Origin: JBKPFU01 sp046728975 | GTDB lineage: Bacteria; Actinomycetota; Thermoleophilia; Gaiellales; Gaiellaceae | Length of the DNA stretch: 6,266 bases | Direction: 5' to 3' | NCBI GenBank assembly: GCA_046728975.1 | Contig: JBKPFU010000181.1 | Location: forward strand, 1-6,266 | Part shown: positions 1 through 5,846 of the stretch, piece after piece | Layout: every line of letters starts with the position of its first letter | How positions within the stretch are numbered: the first letter of the stretch is position 1 | Translations under genes and position numbers: made by a program | The notes under the pieces: model-generated | Seen by the model: only the letters and a program-made list of their open reading frames with translations | Told to the model about the DNA's origin: nothing | Databases searched by the model: none

Positions 1-1556
1 CGGCGCGCACCTTCCGCGCCAGATCGTCGCCCGTGAACGGCTTCTGGAGGAACACCGTCCCCTGCGCGAGAACGCCGTGATGGACGATCGCGCGGTCGGT
101 GTAGCCGGAGATGTACAGGATCTTCATCTCCGGGCGGTCGAGGTGCAGCCGGACGGCGAGCTCTCGGCCGCTCATGTTCGGCATGACGACATCGGTGATC
201 AGCAGGTCGATCGTGCCCTCGTGCGCGGAGCTCAGATCGACCGCGTGATCGGGGTCGCCTGCGGCGAGCACGCGATAGCCCTGGGTCTCGAGCATCTGCG
301 CGACGAGCCGGCGCACGATGTCCTCGTCGTCGACGAGGAGGACCGTCTCCGACCCCCGGTGCCCGTCCACCTCGGGAGGCTCGAGCTCCCCGACCGCGTC
401 GGTCTGCGGCAGGTAGACCTTGAACGTGGTCCCATGGCCGGGCTCGCTGTACACGAAGATCGAGCCGCCGCTCTGGTTCACGATTCCGTACACGGTCGCG
501 AGCCCCAGGCCGGTTCCCTTGCCGGGCTCCTTCGTGGTGAAGAAGGGGTCGAAGATCCGCTTCCGCGTCTCGGCGTCCATGCCCTCGCCGGTGTCGCTGA
601 CCGGCAGCATCGCGTATGAACCGGGTTGGAGCCGGCGACTCGCGGCCGGTCTCGGGCCCGTCGACCGCCAGACCTGCGGTCTCGATCGTGAGGCGGCCGC
701 CGGCCGGCATTGCGTCGCGCGCGTTGACGACGAGGTTGAGGATGACCTGCTCCAGCTGCCCGGGGTCGGCTCGGACGCGCCCGGCGTCGGGTGAGAGCTC
801 GGTGACCACGTCGATGTCCTCGCCGATCAGGCGCCGCAGCATCGCGTCCATCCCGGAGACGATCTCGTTCAGGTCGACGATCTGCGGCTGAAGGATCTGC
901 TTGCGGCTGAACGCAAGCAACTGGCGCGTCAGGGCGGCCGCTCGGTCGGAGGCGAGCTTGATCTCGTCGAGCGCGTTGGCGAGCGCGGGGTCGCCGCCGT
1001 CGACCTTGGAGCGGGCGACGTCGCTGTAGCCGCCGATCGCCATCAGCAGGTTGTTGAAGTCGTGGGCGATCCCGCCCGCGAGCTGGCCGATCGCCTCCAT
1101 CTTCTGCGACTGGCGTAGCTCCTCCTCGAGCCGGACCGTCTGCTTCTCGGCTTCCTTCTGAGCCGTGAGGTCGAGGAAGAAGCCGTGTCGGTAGAGCGAT
1201 TTGCCGCTCTCGTCTCGCACGAGCACCGTGCCGTCGAGCACCGAGACCGCGCGGCCGTCGCTGGCGATCATCCGGTACTCGGCGTGGAACCGGGCTCCGA
1301 GCTCGCGCGAGTGTGCGACCTCCGTGAGCACGCGGTCGCGGTCGTCGGGATGGAGGATCTGGGCGAAGAAGTCAGGGGTCTCGAGCCACTGCGCGACCGG
1401 GTAGCCGAGGAGCTGCTCGATCTGCGGCGAGATGTACTCCGTCGTTCCGTCCGGAGCGTCCATGTAGGTGACGACCGGAACGTGCTCGATCAGCGCGCGC
1501 AGCTTGGCGTCGGTCTCGCGCAGGGCCCGATCGCGTGCCGCCAGCGTGACAGTCAT
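1..1556 (-). CDS. PAS-HisKA-HATPase-receiver part of a hybrid histidine kinase; frameshifted, C-terminus off the window
   Basis: This is the catalytic part of a sensor kinase that should autophosphorylate on His and pass phosphate to its own receiver domain in the cytoplasm. Numbering from the ATG at 1556, a PAS domain covers about residues 15-132 (EYISPQIEQLLGY, LHPDDR). The HisKA H-box AGGIAHDFNNLL has the phospho-accepting His165 at 1064-1062, and the N-box is ILNLVVNARDAMPAGG (271-287). After about residue 307 the sense continues one frame over: G1 box VSDTGEGM (D at 595-593), FDPFFTTKEPGKGTGLGL, then a receiver beginning VLLVDDED with phospho-acceptor Asp in LLITDVVMPNMSG (193-191) and the conserved Lys in KPF (43-41). 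The unshifted frame stays open to the window edge, so an automatic caller would report a nonsense tail replacing the ATP-binding half. The ATG at 1556 is probably not the native start, because the transmembrane helix of the upstream fragment continues into this frame. No DNA-binding output domain is visible. The kinase call is secure; whether it works is uncertain. Confidence 0.85.
   Translation of the reverse strand, partial: MTVTLAARDRALRETDAKLRALIEHVPVVTYMDAPDGTTEYISPQIEQLLGYPVAQWLETPDFFAQILHPDDRDRVLTEVAHSRELGARFHAEYRMIASDGRAVSVLDGTVLVRDESGKSLYRHGFFLDLTAQKEAEKQTVRLEEELRQSQKMEAIGQLAGGIAHDFNNLLMAIGGYSDVARSKVDGGDPALANALDEIKLASDRAAALTRQLLAFSRKQILQPQIVDLNEIVSGMDAMLRRLIGEDIDVVTELSPDAGRVRADPGQLEQVILNLVVNARDAMPAGGRLTIETAGLAVDGPETGRESPAPTRFIRDAAGQRHRRGHGRRDAEADLRPLLHHEGARQGNRPGARDRVRNREPERRLDLRVQRARPWDHVQGLPAADRRGRGARASRGGRAPGVGDGPPRRRRGHRAPARRADARDPGLSRARRRRPRSRGRSELRARGHDRPADHRCRHAEHERPRARRPAAPRPPGDEDPVHLRLHRPRDRPSRRSRAGDGVPPEAVHGRRSGAEGAR
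620..660 (-). other. Frameshift 2 in the kinase gene (between N-box and G1 box)
   Basis: Upstream of this point the kinase reads ARDAMPAGGRLTIETAG in one frame. Downstream the expected continuation LQPGSYAMLPVSDTGEGM is found only in a different frame. The direction fits one extra base. Dropping one C of the minus-strand CGCCGG at about 635 joins the two as ESRLQPGSYAM. The shift is opposite to frameshift 1, so downstream of this point the receiver is again in the frame of the ATG at 2197. Without correction the ATP-binding domain and receiver are lost. Confidence 0.8.
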
Positions 1557-2197
1557 GCGGCGAACGAGGGGGAACAGGGACGCGTAGAGGAGGAGAAGGC
1601 AAGGCCGAACGCACCGGCGAGCGGCCAGAAGGCGGCGCGGGCTGCGTGCGCGACGGGTGCGTAGTCCTGGTACAGCTCGAGGACGCCGCTCGGCCGACTA
1701 CGCCCCGCGAGGCGGACGGGGACGTAGTTCTCGAGCACCTTGCGGTCGGCTCCGGAGCCTCCCTCGGCGTTGAGGCGCGAGACGCCCTTGACAGCGGTGC
1801 CCCGCGCCGCCTCCTCGATTTCCTCGGGCTCGTCGGTCTTCTCGCCGATCAGCGTGTGGTCGTTCGAGTACATGACCGTTCCGTCCCGGCGCCAGAGCTT
1901 CACGCGCAGGACGTTCTGGACGAGGACGTCCTGCTCGAAGAACCGGTCGAGCTCGGCGAGCCTGCGACGCGAGGCCGGGACGGCGAAGTCGCGCGGACGG
2001 ACGACGTTGTCGAGGAGCGACGCCGCAACGAACTGCGCGTGCGCGGACGCGTTCGTCTCCGCACGCTCGGTCGTCAGGTCGCGGGCGAGCCAGAACGTTC
2101 CAGCCGCAGCCACGGCAAACGTGATCGCCATGAGGATGGCGAGTCGAAGAGTCACGCGCGCGTGCGGGCGCGCACGTTCGCCGGCTGCGGCCGCCAT
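1553..2197 (-). CDS. Membrane sensor (Cache-like) N-terminal fragment of the same hybrid histidine kinase
   Basis: The ATG at 2197 is the only good start, as an in-frame TGA lies three codons upstream (2206-2204). The product begins with a basic stretch, then a transmembrane helix at about residues 17-38 (LAILMAITFAVAAAGTFWLA). An extracytoplasmic region of about 145 residues follows and contains VKLWRRDGTVMYSNDHTLIG and GVLELYQDYAPV. That pattern is typical of Cache/PDC-type ligand sensors, although the ligand cannot be read from it. A second helix begins at about residue 187 (AAFWPLAGAFGLA), but this frame then turns into a Ser/Pro-rich tail and stops at 1553. In the neighbouring frame the helix continues as LLLLYASLFPLVRR and runs into the PAS-kinase part. 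I therefore read the 214-residue product as a truncated piece of one larger gene rather than a free-standing protein. The ribosome-binding site upstream is weak (AGG only). The domain name is inferred from pattern, not from a profile search. Confidence 0.7.
   Translation of the reverse strand: MAAAAGERARPHARVTLRLAILMAITFAVAAAGTFWLARDLTTERAETNASAHAQFVAASLLDNVVRPRDFAVPASRRRLAELDRFFEQDVLVQNVLRVKLWRRDGTVMYSNDHTLIGEKTDEPEEIEEAARGTAVKGVSRLNAEGGSGADRKVLENYVPVRLAGRSRPSGVLELYQDYAPVAHAARAAFWPLAGAFGLAFSSSTRPCSPSFAA
1593..1606 (-). other. Frameshift 1 in the kinase gene (inside transmembrane helix 2)
   Basis: On the minus strand, hydrophobic sense coding ends at FGLA in one frame and resumes as LLLLYASLFPLVRR in the next, so helix 2 is complete only if the frame changes here. 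The direction fits one lost base. For example, a missing C between GCC and TTC near 1598 would restore an uninterrupted Leu-rich helix. The shift also creates the ATGA overlap of stop and start at 1556-1553. It could be a sequencing or assembly indel or a real mutation. Confidence 0.75.
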
Positions 2198-2312
2198 ACC
2201 TGTTCACATCGGCACGAGCGCGCGGCCGCTTGAGGTACGCGAGGCCGGGTCGCACTTGACGCAGTCCGGGCGCGCTGCCATTCTCCACCAAATCAATCGA
2301 TAAGGAGATCAA
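2198..2312. promoter_or_regulatory. Divergent intergenic region between the kinase and the sulfate operon
   Basis: These 115 bp separate two divergent start codons and must hold the promoter of the sulfate operon and probably that of the kinase. On the plus strand a -35-like TTGACG is at 2256-2261. After a 17-bp spacer there is only a weak -10 candidate, CATTCT (2279-2284). The last 30 bp before sbp are conspicuously AT-rich. No strong inverted repeat, riboswitch-like fold or recognisable Rrf2 operator is apparent by eye. No convincing promoter for the kinase direction was found. The promoter boxes are tentative. Confidence 0.4.
2302..2307 (+). promoter_or_regulatory. Ribosome-binding site of sbp
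   Basis: A strong AAGGAG lies five bases before the ATG at 2313, which fixes the start of the sulfate-binding protein. It sits in an AT-rich leader, and the first codons are also relatively AT-rich, consistent with an open translation start. Confidence 0.8.
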
Positions 2313-3287
2313 ATGCGCCGAATTTGGATTGCTTTGGCAGCCGTGCTGATCTTCGCAGGATCGGCAACCGGCGCCGCCCAGAAGACGAAGCTGACCCTGG
2401 TCGCCTACTCGACGCCGAAGGAGGCGTACGGGAAGATCATCAGCGCGTTCAAGGACACGAACGCGGGCCGTAACGTCGACTTCAGCCAGTCGTACGGGAG
2501 CTCCGGCGAGCAGGCGCGCGCGGTGAAGGCCGGGCTGAAGGCCGACATCGTCGCCCTTTCCCTCGAGCCGGACGTGAGCTATCTCGTCCGGGCCGGAATC
2601 GTGCCGCGCGGCTGGAATCGCGAGCGGTTCAACGGGATGGTCACCAAGTCGGTCGTCGTCTTCGTCGTCCGCGACGGCAATCCAAAGAAGATTCGCGGCT
2701 GGAGCGACCTCGTCCGCAAGGGGATCGATGTCGTCACGCCGAACCCGTTCACCTCGGGCGGCGCTCGATGGAACGTGATGGCGGCCTACGGCGCGCAGCG
2801 CAAGCAGGGCAAGTCACACAAGCAGGCCGTCGACTACCTGTACAAGCTCTTCCACCACGTCGTCTCGCAGGACAAGAGCGCGCGCGAGGCGCTGCAGACG
2901 TTTGCCGCCGGCAAGGGCGACGTCCTCATCACCTACGAGAACGAGGCGATCTTCGCCAACAAGAAGGGCGTACGGACCGACTACGTCACGCCGCGGCAGA
3001 CGATCCTGATCGAGAACCCTGTTGCCCTGACCAGGACGGGCGTCCGGAAGAAGGAAGCGCGGGCGTTCCTGGCGTTCCTGCGCTCGGCCAAGGCACAGAA
3101 GGTGTTCGCCGACAACGGGTACCGCCCCGTCCTCAGCAGCGTCACGCGCCAGTTCGGCTTCAAGCGCCCCGTGGGCCTGTTCACGATCCGCAAGCTCGGG
3201 CTGGGCGGCTGGGACCGGGTCGAGAAGCGCTTCTTCGACCCGCGCAGCGGGATCATGGCCAAGGTCGAACGCTCGCTTGGCCGCTAA
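2313..3287 (+). CDS. sbp: Sulfate ABC transporter substrate-binding protein
   Basis: This is the extracytoplasmic receptor that binds sulfate (possibly thiosulfate as well) and hands it to the CysT/CysW permeases. The 324-residue length is normal for the Sbp/CysP family. Residues 1-22 form a Sec signal (MRR, then a hydrophobic core to ATGAA) with an AxA-like cleavage site and no lipobox cysteine. Family landmarks follow in order: VAYSTPKEAYGKIISAF (30-46), SQSYGSSGEQARAV (58-71), ADIVALSLEPDV (77-88), VFVVRDGNPKKIRGWSDL (116-133), TPNPFTSGGARWN (142-154) and GKGDVLITYENEAI (200-213). The SGGARW motif and the SSG loop correspond to anion-contacting segments in enterobacterial sulfate-binding proteins. 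It is first in the operon and its stop overlaps the cysT start. The whole protein has no cysteine and only three methionines after the signal. How it is held near the membrane without a lipid anchor is unclear. Molybdate or phosphate binders are less likely given these motifs. Confidence 0.93.
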   Translation: MRRIWIALAAVLIFAGSATGAAQKTKLTLVAYSTPKEAYGKIISAFKDTNAGRNVDFSQSYGSSGEQARAVKAGLKADIVALSLEPDVSYLVRAGIVPRGWNRERFNGMVTKSVVVFVVRDGNPKKIRGWSDLVRKGIDVVTPNPFTSGGARWNVMAAYGAQRKQGKSHKQAVDYLYKLFHHVVSQDKSAREALQTFAAGKGDVLITYENEAIFANKKGVRTDYVTPRQTILIENPVALTRTGVRKKEARAFLAFLRSAKAQKVFADNGYRPVLSSVTRQFGFKRPVGLFTIRKLGLGGWDRVEKRFFDPRSGIMAKVERSLGR

Positions 3288-4113
3288 CGCGACCACCGCC
3301 GCTGTTCGCACGGCGCCCGCGGGCGCAGGCCTCGCGGGCCGCGCGCTTGGCCGAGGCATCGTCACCGGGTACCTGAGCATTGTCGTCCTGGTGCCGTTGG
3401 CCGCGCTCGTCTGGCGCTCGCGCGCCGACGGCCGGGACGCGTTCTGGGACGCGGTGACCGCGCCCCAGGCCGTCGCCGCTCTGAAGCTGACGCTCGTGGC
3501 GTCGCTGATCGTCGCCGCGGTCAACGCGGTCGCCGGCACCACGATCGCGTGGGTGCTCGTTCGCGACCGTTTCCCCGGCAAGGGGCTAGTCAACGCCGTG
3601 ATCGACCTGCCTTTCGCGTTGCCGACGATCGTGGCCGGGCTAACGCTCGTTGCGCTGTACGGGCCCAACGGCCCGTTCGGAATCAACGTCGCATTCACGC
3701 GTGCGGGGGTCTTGCTGGCGCTGCTCTTCGTGACACTGCCCTTCGTCGTTCGCGCCGTGCAGCCCGTCCTGCTCGAGCTCGACCGCGAGATGGAGGAGGC
3801 GGCTGCCTCTCTCGGCGCGACTCCGTTCGCGATCTTTCGCCGGATCGTCTTTCCGAACTTGCTGCCGGCGGTGCTCTCCGGCGTCGCGCTCGCGTTCGCT
3901 CGGGCAGTCGGTGAATTCGGCGCCGTGGTGCTGATCTCCGGGAACCTCCCCTTCAAGACGGAGGTCGCCTCCGTCTACGTGTTCATCCAGCTCGAATCGA
4001 ACAACGTCACCGCCGCGGCCGCCGTCTCCGTCGTGCTGCTGGCGATCTCGCTCGCCGTCCTGCTCGCGATCGGCGCCTTCAGGCGCTGGAGGACCCGCCA
4101 CGATGCCGTCTAG
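3277..4113 (+). CDS. cysT: Sulfate ABC transporter permease CysT
   Basis: This is an inner-membrane channel subunit that pairs with CysW to pass sulfate across the cytoplasmic membrane. The 278 residues contain about six hydrophobic segments, at roughly 30-47, 70-95, 107-128, 143-160, 197-220 and 245-268. The cytoplasmic EAA loop that docks on the ATPase is clear: EEAAASLGATPFAIFRRIVFPNLLP (split here as EEAAASLG at 173-180 and IVFPNLLP at 190-197). The conserved FARAVGEFGAVVLISGN (207-223) is typical of the CysT/CysU family. The start is a TTG at 3277, overlapping the end of sbp by 11 nt. The only Shine-Dalgarno-like sequence is AAGG at 3261-3264, rather far upstream, so translation is probably coupled to sbp. 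No better ATG or GTG in this frame gives a full first helix. The first 25 residues are Ala/Gly-rich and poorly conserved, so the exact start is less certain than the gene. Confidence 0.92.
   Translation: MAANATTAAVRTAPAGAGLAGRALGRGIVTGYLSIVVLVPLAALVWRSRADGRDAFWDAVTAPQAVAALKLTLVASLIVAAVNAVAGTTIAWVLVRDRFPGKGLVNAVIDLPFALPTIVAGLTLVALYGPNGPFGINVAFTRAGVLLALLFVTLPFVVRAVQPVLLELDREMEEAAASLGATPFAIFRRIVFPNLLPAVLSGVALAFARAVGEFGAVVLISGNLPFKTEVASVYVFIQLESNNVTAAAAVSVVLLAISLAVLLAIGAFRRWRTRHDAV
4088..4093 (+). promoter_or_regulatory. Ribosome-binding site of cysW
   Basis: GGAGGA lies inside the end of cysT, nine bases before the ATG at 4103. It supports that ATG as the cysW start despite the 11-nt overlap with cysT. 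Confidence 0.7.
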
Positions 4114-4891
4114 GTGGCTCCTGCGATTCGGCGCGCTGTCTTACCTGGCGCTGCTCCTGCTGCTCCCGGTCGGGATGGTCTTCTACCGCGCGTTCGAGCA
4201 CGGGGTCGGGCCGGCGTGGGACGCCGTGACGACGCCGGAGGCGAAGCACGCCTTCTGGCTCACGCTGCTGATCGCTGCGATCGCCGTGCCGGCGAACACG
4301 GTCTTCGGGGTGGCGCTTGCCATCGCCCTCGTGCGGCACCGGTTCCCGGGGCGCGGCCTGGTCAACGCGATCGTCGACCTGCCGCTTGCGCTGTCGCCGG
4401 TAGTGGTCGGGCTGTCCCTGTATCTGCTCTACGGCAGCGGCGGCTGGTTCGACGGTCTGGCCGAACGCGGCATCCAGGTTCTGTTTGCGCTGCCGGGGAT
4501 GGTGCTGGCGACGATCTTCGTGTCGCTGCCGTTCGTCGTGCGCGAGGTGGTGCCCGTGCTGCGGGAAATCGGCACCGAGCAGGAGCAGGCGGCGTCCACC
4601 CTCGGCGCGTCGCCGTTCCAGGTGTTCCGGCGGATCACACTGCCGGCGATCCGCTGGGGGGTCGCGTACGGGATCGTGCTGACGACGGCCCGCGCGATCG
4701 GCGAGTTCGGCGCGGTCAGTGTCGTTTCGGGCCGGCTCGAGGGCGAGACGCAGACGCTGACGCTCTACGTCCAGGCCCAGTTCGAGGGCTTCGACATCGC
4801 CGGGGCCTACGCGGCGTCCGTCGTGCTGGCCGTCCTCGCGTTTTCCGTCGTGCTCGCGATGAGCCTGTTCAAACCAAAGGAGGAGCGCTGA
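4103..4891 (+). CDS. cysW: Sulfate ABC transporter permease CysW
   Basis: This is the second membrane channel subunit of the importer and forms the heterodimer with CysT. The 262 residues show about six hydrophobic segments, at roughly 8-28, 50-76, 86-110, 125-145, 186-208 and 234-255. The ATPase-docking EAA loop reads EQAASTLGASPFQVFRRITLP (split: EQAASTLG 161-168, ITLP 178-181), followed by TTARAIGEFGAVSVVSGRLEGETQTLTL. The GRLEGETQTLTLYV stretch after the EFG motif separates CysW from CysT, whose equivalent is GNLPFKTEVASVYV. It resembles the CysT next door in layout, as expected for a duplicated permease pair. It overlaps cysT by 11 nt and its TGA shares one base with the cysA ATG, pointing to one transcript and coupled translation. 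No cysteine is encoded. Confidence 0.93.
   Translation: MPSRWLLRFGALSYLALLLLLPVGMVFYRAFEHGVGPAWDAVTTPEAKHAFWLTLLIAAIAVPANTVFGVALAIALVRHRFPGRGLVNAIVDLPLALSPVVVGLSLYLLYGSGGWFDGLAERGIQVLFALPGMVLATIFVSLPFVVREVVPVLREIGTEQEQAASTLGASPFQVFRRITLPAIRWGVAYGIVLTTARAIGEFGAVSVVSGRLEGETQTLTLYVQAQFEGFDIAGAYAASVVLAVLAFSVVLAMSLFKPKEER
4877..4883 (+). promoter_or_regulatory. Ribosome-binding site that fixes the cysA start
   Basis: AAGGAGG is a near-perfect Shine-Dalgarno sequence seven bases before the ATG at 4891. The cysA frame is open far upstream (back to 4114) through cysW, so this site, together with the first ABC-domain strand right after the ATG, decides the true start. Confidence 0.85.
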
Positions 4892-5844
4892 TGGGCATCA
4901 CGGTGATGGACGTAACGAAGCGATTCGGCAAGTTCGCCGCGCTCGACAACGTCTCGCTGGCAATCGCCGAAGGCTCGCTGACAGCGCTCCTCGGGCCAAG
5001 CGGCAGCGGGAAGTCGACGTTGCTGCGCGTGATCGCCGGGCTCGAGCGTCCGGACGCAGGACAGGTGCTGATCGAGGGCGAGGACGTTACCGGGAGGCCG
5101 GCCAGGACGCGCGGCGTCGGGATGGTCTTCCAGCACTACGCCGCCTTCAAGCACATGACGGTCTGGGAGAACGTCGCCTTCGGGCTGAAGATCCGGAAGG
5201 TCAAGCGCGCCGTGATTCGTGACCGCGTCCACGAGCTGCTCGAGCTCGTCCAGCTCGAAGCGCTCGCGCGGCGCTACCCGGCCCAGCTCTCCGGCGGCCA
5301 GCGACAGCGGATGGCGCTCGCTCGGGCGCTGGCAGTCGAGCCGCGCGTCCTCCTGCTCGACGAGCCGTTCGGCGCGCTCGACGCGCGCGTGCGCAAGGAG
5401 CTCCGCAAGTGGCTCAGGCGCCTGCACGACGAAACCCACGTCACGACCATCATCGTCACGCACGACCAGGAAGAGGCGATGGAGGTCGCCGAGCAGATTG
5501 CGGTCATGAACGAAGGGCGCATCGAGCAGGTCGGCTCGCCGCGGGAGCTCTACGACCACCCCGCAAACGAGTTCGTGATGAGCTTCGTCGGCCCGGTCAA
5601 CCGGGTCGGGGCGGCATTCGTCCGCCCGCGCGACCTGGAGCTCGCTCTTGACTCCGACGACGGCGCCCAGGAGGCCATGGTCGAGCGGCTCATCCACCTC
5701 GGCTTCGAGGTTCGCGCCGAGCTGGTCCGCGGCGACGGAACGCACCTCGTCGCCCAGTTGACCGCGGAGGAGGCCGAGGAGCTCGAGCTCGAGGCGGGCC
5801 AGATCGTCTACGTGCGCACGAGCCGCGAGCGCATATTCCGATAA
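4891..5844 (+). CDS. cysA: Sulfate ABC transporter ATP-binding protein CysA
   Basis: This is the cytoplasmic ATPase that dimerises on the CysT/CysW EAA loops and drives sulfate import. All ABC motifs are intact: Walker A GPSGSGKST (35-43), Q-loop Gln81 in VFQHYAAFKHMTVWENVAFG, signature LSGGQRQRMALARAL (133-147), Walker B VLLLDEP (153-159), D-loop GALD (161-164) and H-loop His191 in VTHDQEEAMEVA. The QHYAAFKHMTV stretch after the Q-loop is characteristic of CysA; many sugar importers have a different Q-loop tail. After FVGPVNRV (232-239) comes a short C-terminal regulatory region of TOBE type (about 240-315, RPRDLEL to GQIVYVRTSRERIF). At 317 residues it is shorter than the usual roughly 350, and the loss falls in the C-terminal region. 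It is last in the operon and shares one base with the cysW stop (TGATG). Its own stop is 2 nt from the stop of the opposing Rrf2 gene. Confidence 0.95.
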   Translation: MGITVMDVTKRFGKFAALDNVSLAIAEGSLTALLGPSGSGKSTLLRVIAGLERPDAGQVLIEGEDVTGRPARTRGVGMVFQHYAAFKHMTVWENVAFGLKIRKVKRAVIRDRVHELLELVQLEALARRYPAQLSGGQRQRMALARALAVEPRVLLLDEPFGALDARVRKELRKWLRRLHDETHVTTIIVTHDQEEAMEVAEQIAVMNEGRIEQVGSPRELYDHPANEFVMSFVGPVNRVGAAFVRPRDLELALDSDDGAQEAMVERLIHLGFEVRAELVRGDGTHLVAQLTAEEAEELELEAGQIVYVRTSRERIFR

Positions 5845-5846
5845 TG

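Noticed and set aside
77..2233. Long open frames on the plus strand opposite the kinase (77-619, 420-794, 1185-1664, 1646-2233)
   Set aside because: They are antisense shadows of GC-rich kinase coding sequence. They are rich in Arg, Asp, Val and Gly with no recognisable domain, while the minus strand carries clear PAS, H-box, ATP-binding and receiver motifs.
2198..2312. A riboswitch (for example SAM-type) in the sulfate operon leader
   Set aside because: If the tentative promoter is right, the leader is about 20-30 nt, too short for a known riboswitch, and no characteristic paired elements are visible.
2814..3956. A 380-codon open frame on the minus strand across sbp and cysT
   Set aside because: It lies antisense to two well-supported genes, crosses their junction, has low-complexity Ser/Arg/Ala composition and no membrane or catalytic motif.
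4114..4890. An in-frame upstream extension of cysA through cysW
   Set aside because: The frame is open but gives Arg-rich nonsense. cysW coding on top of it is convincing, and a strong AAGGAGG precedes the ATG at 4891.
4807..5745. A 312-codon open frame on the minus strand opposite cysA
   Set aside because: It is the reverse complement of the conserved ABC motifs and has no domain of its own, so it is a high-GC shadow.
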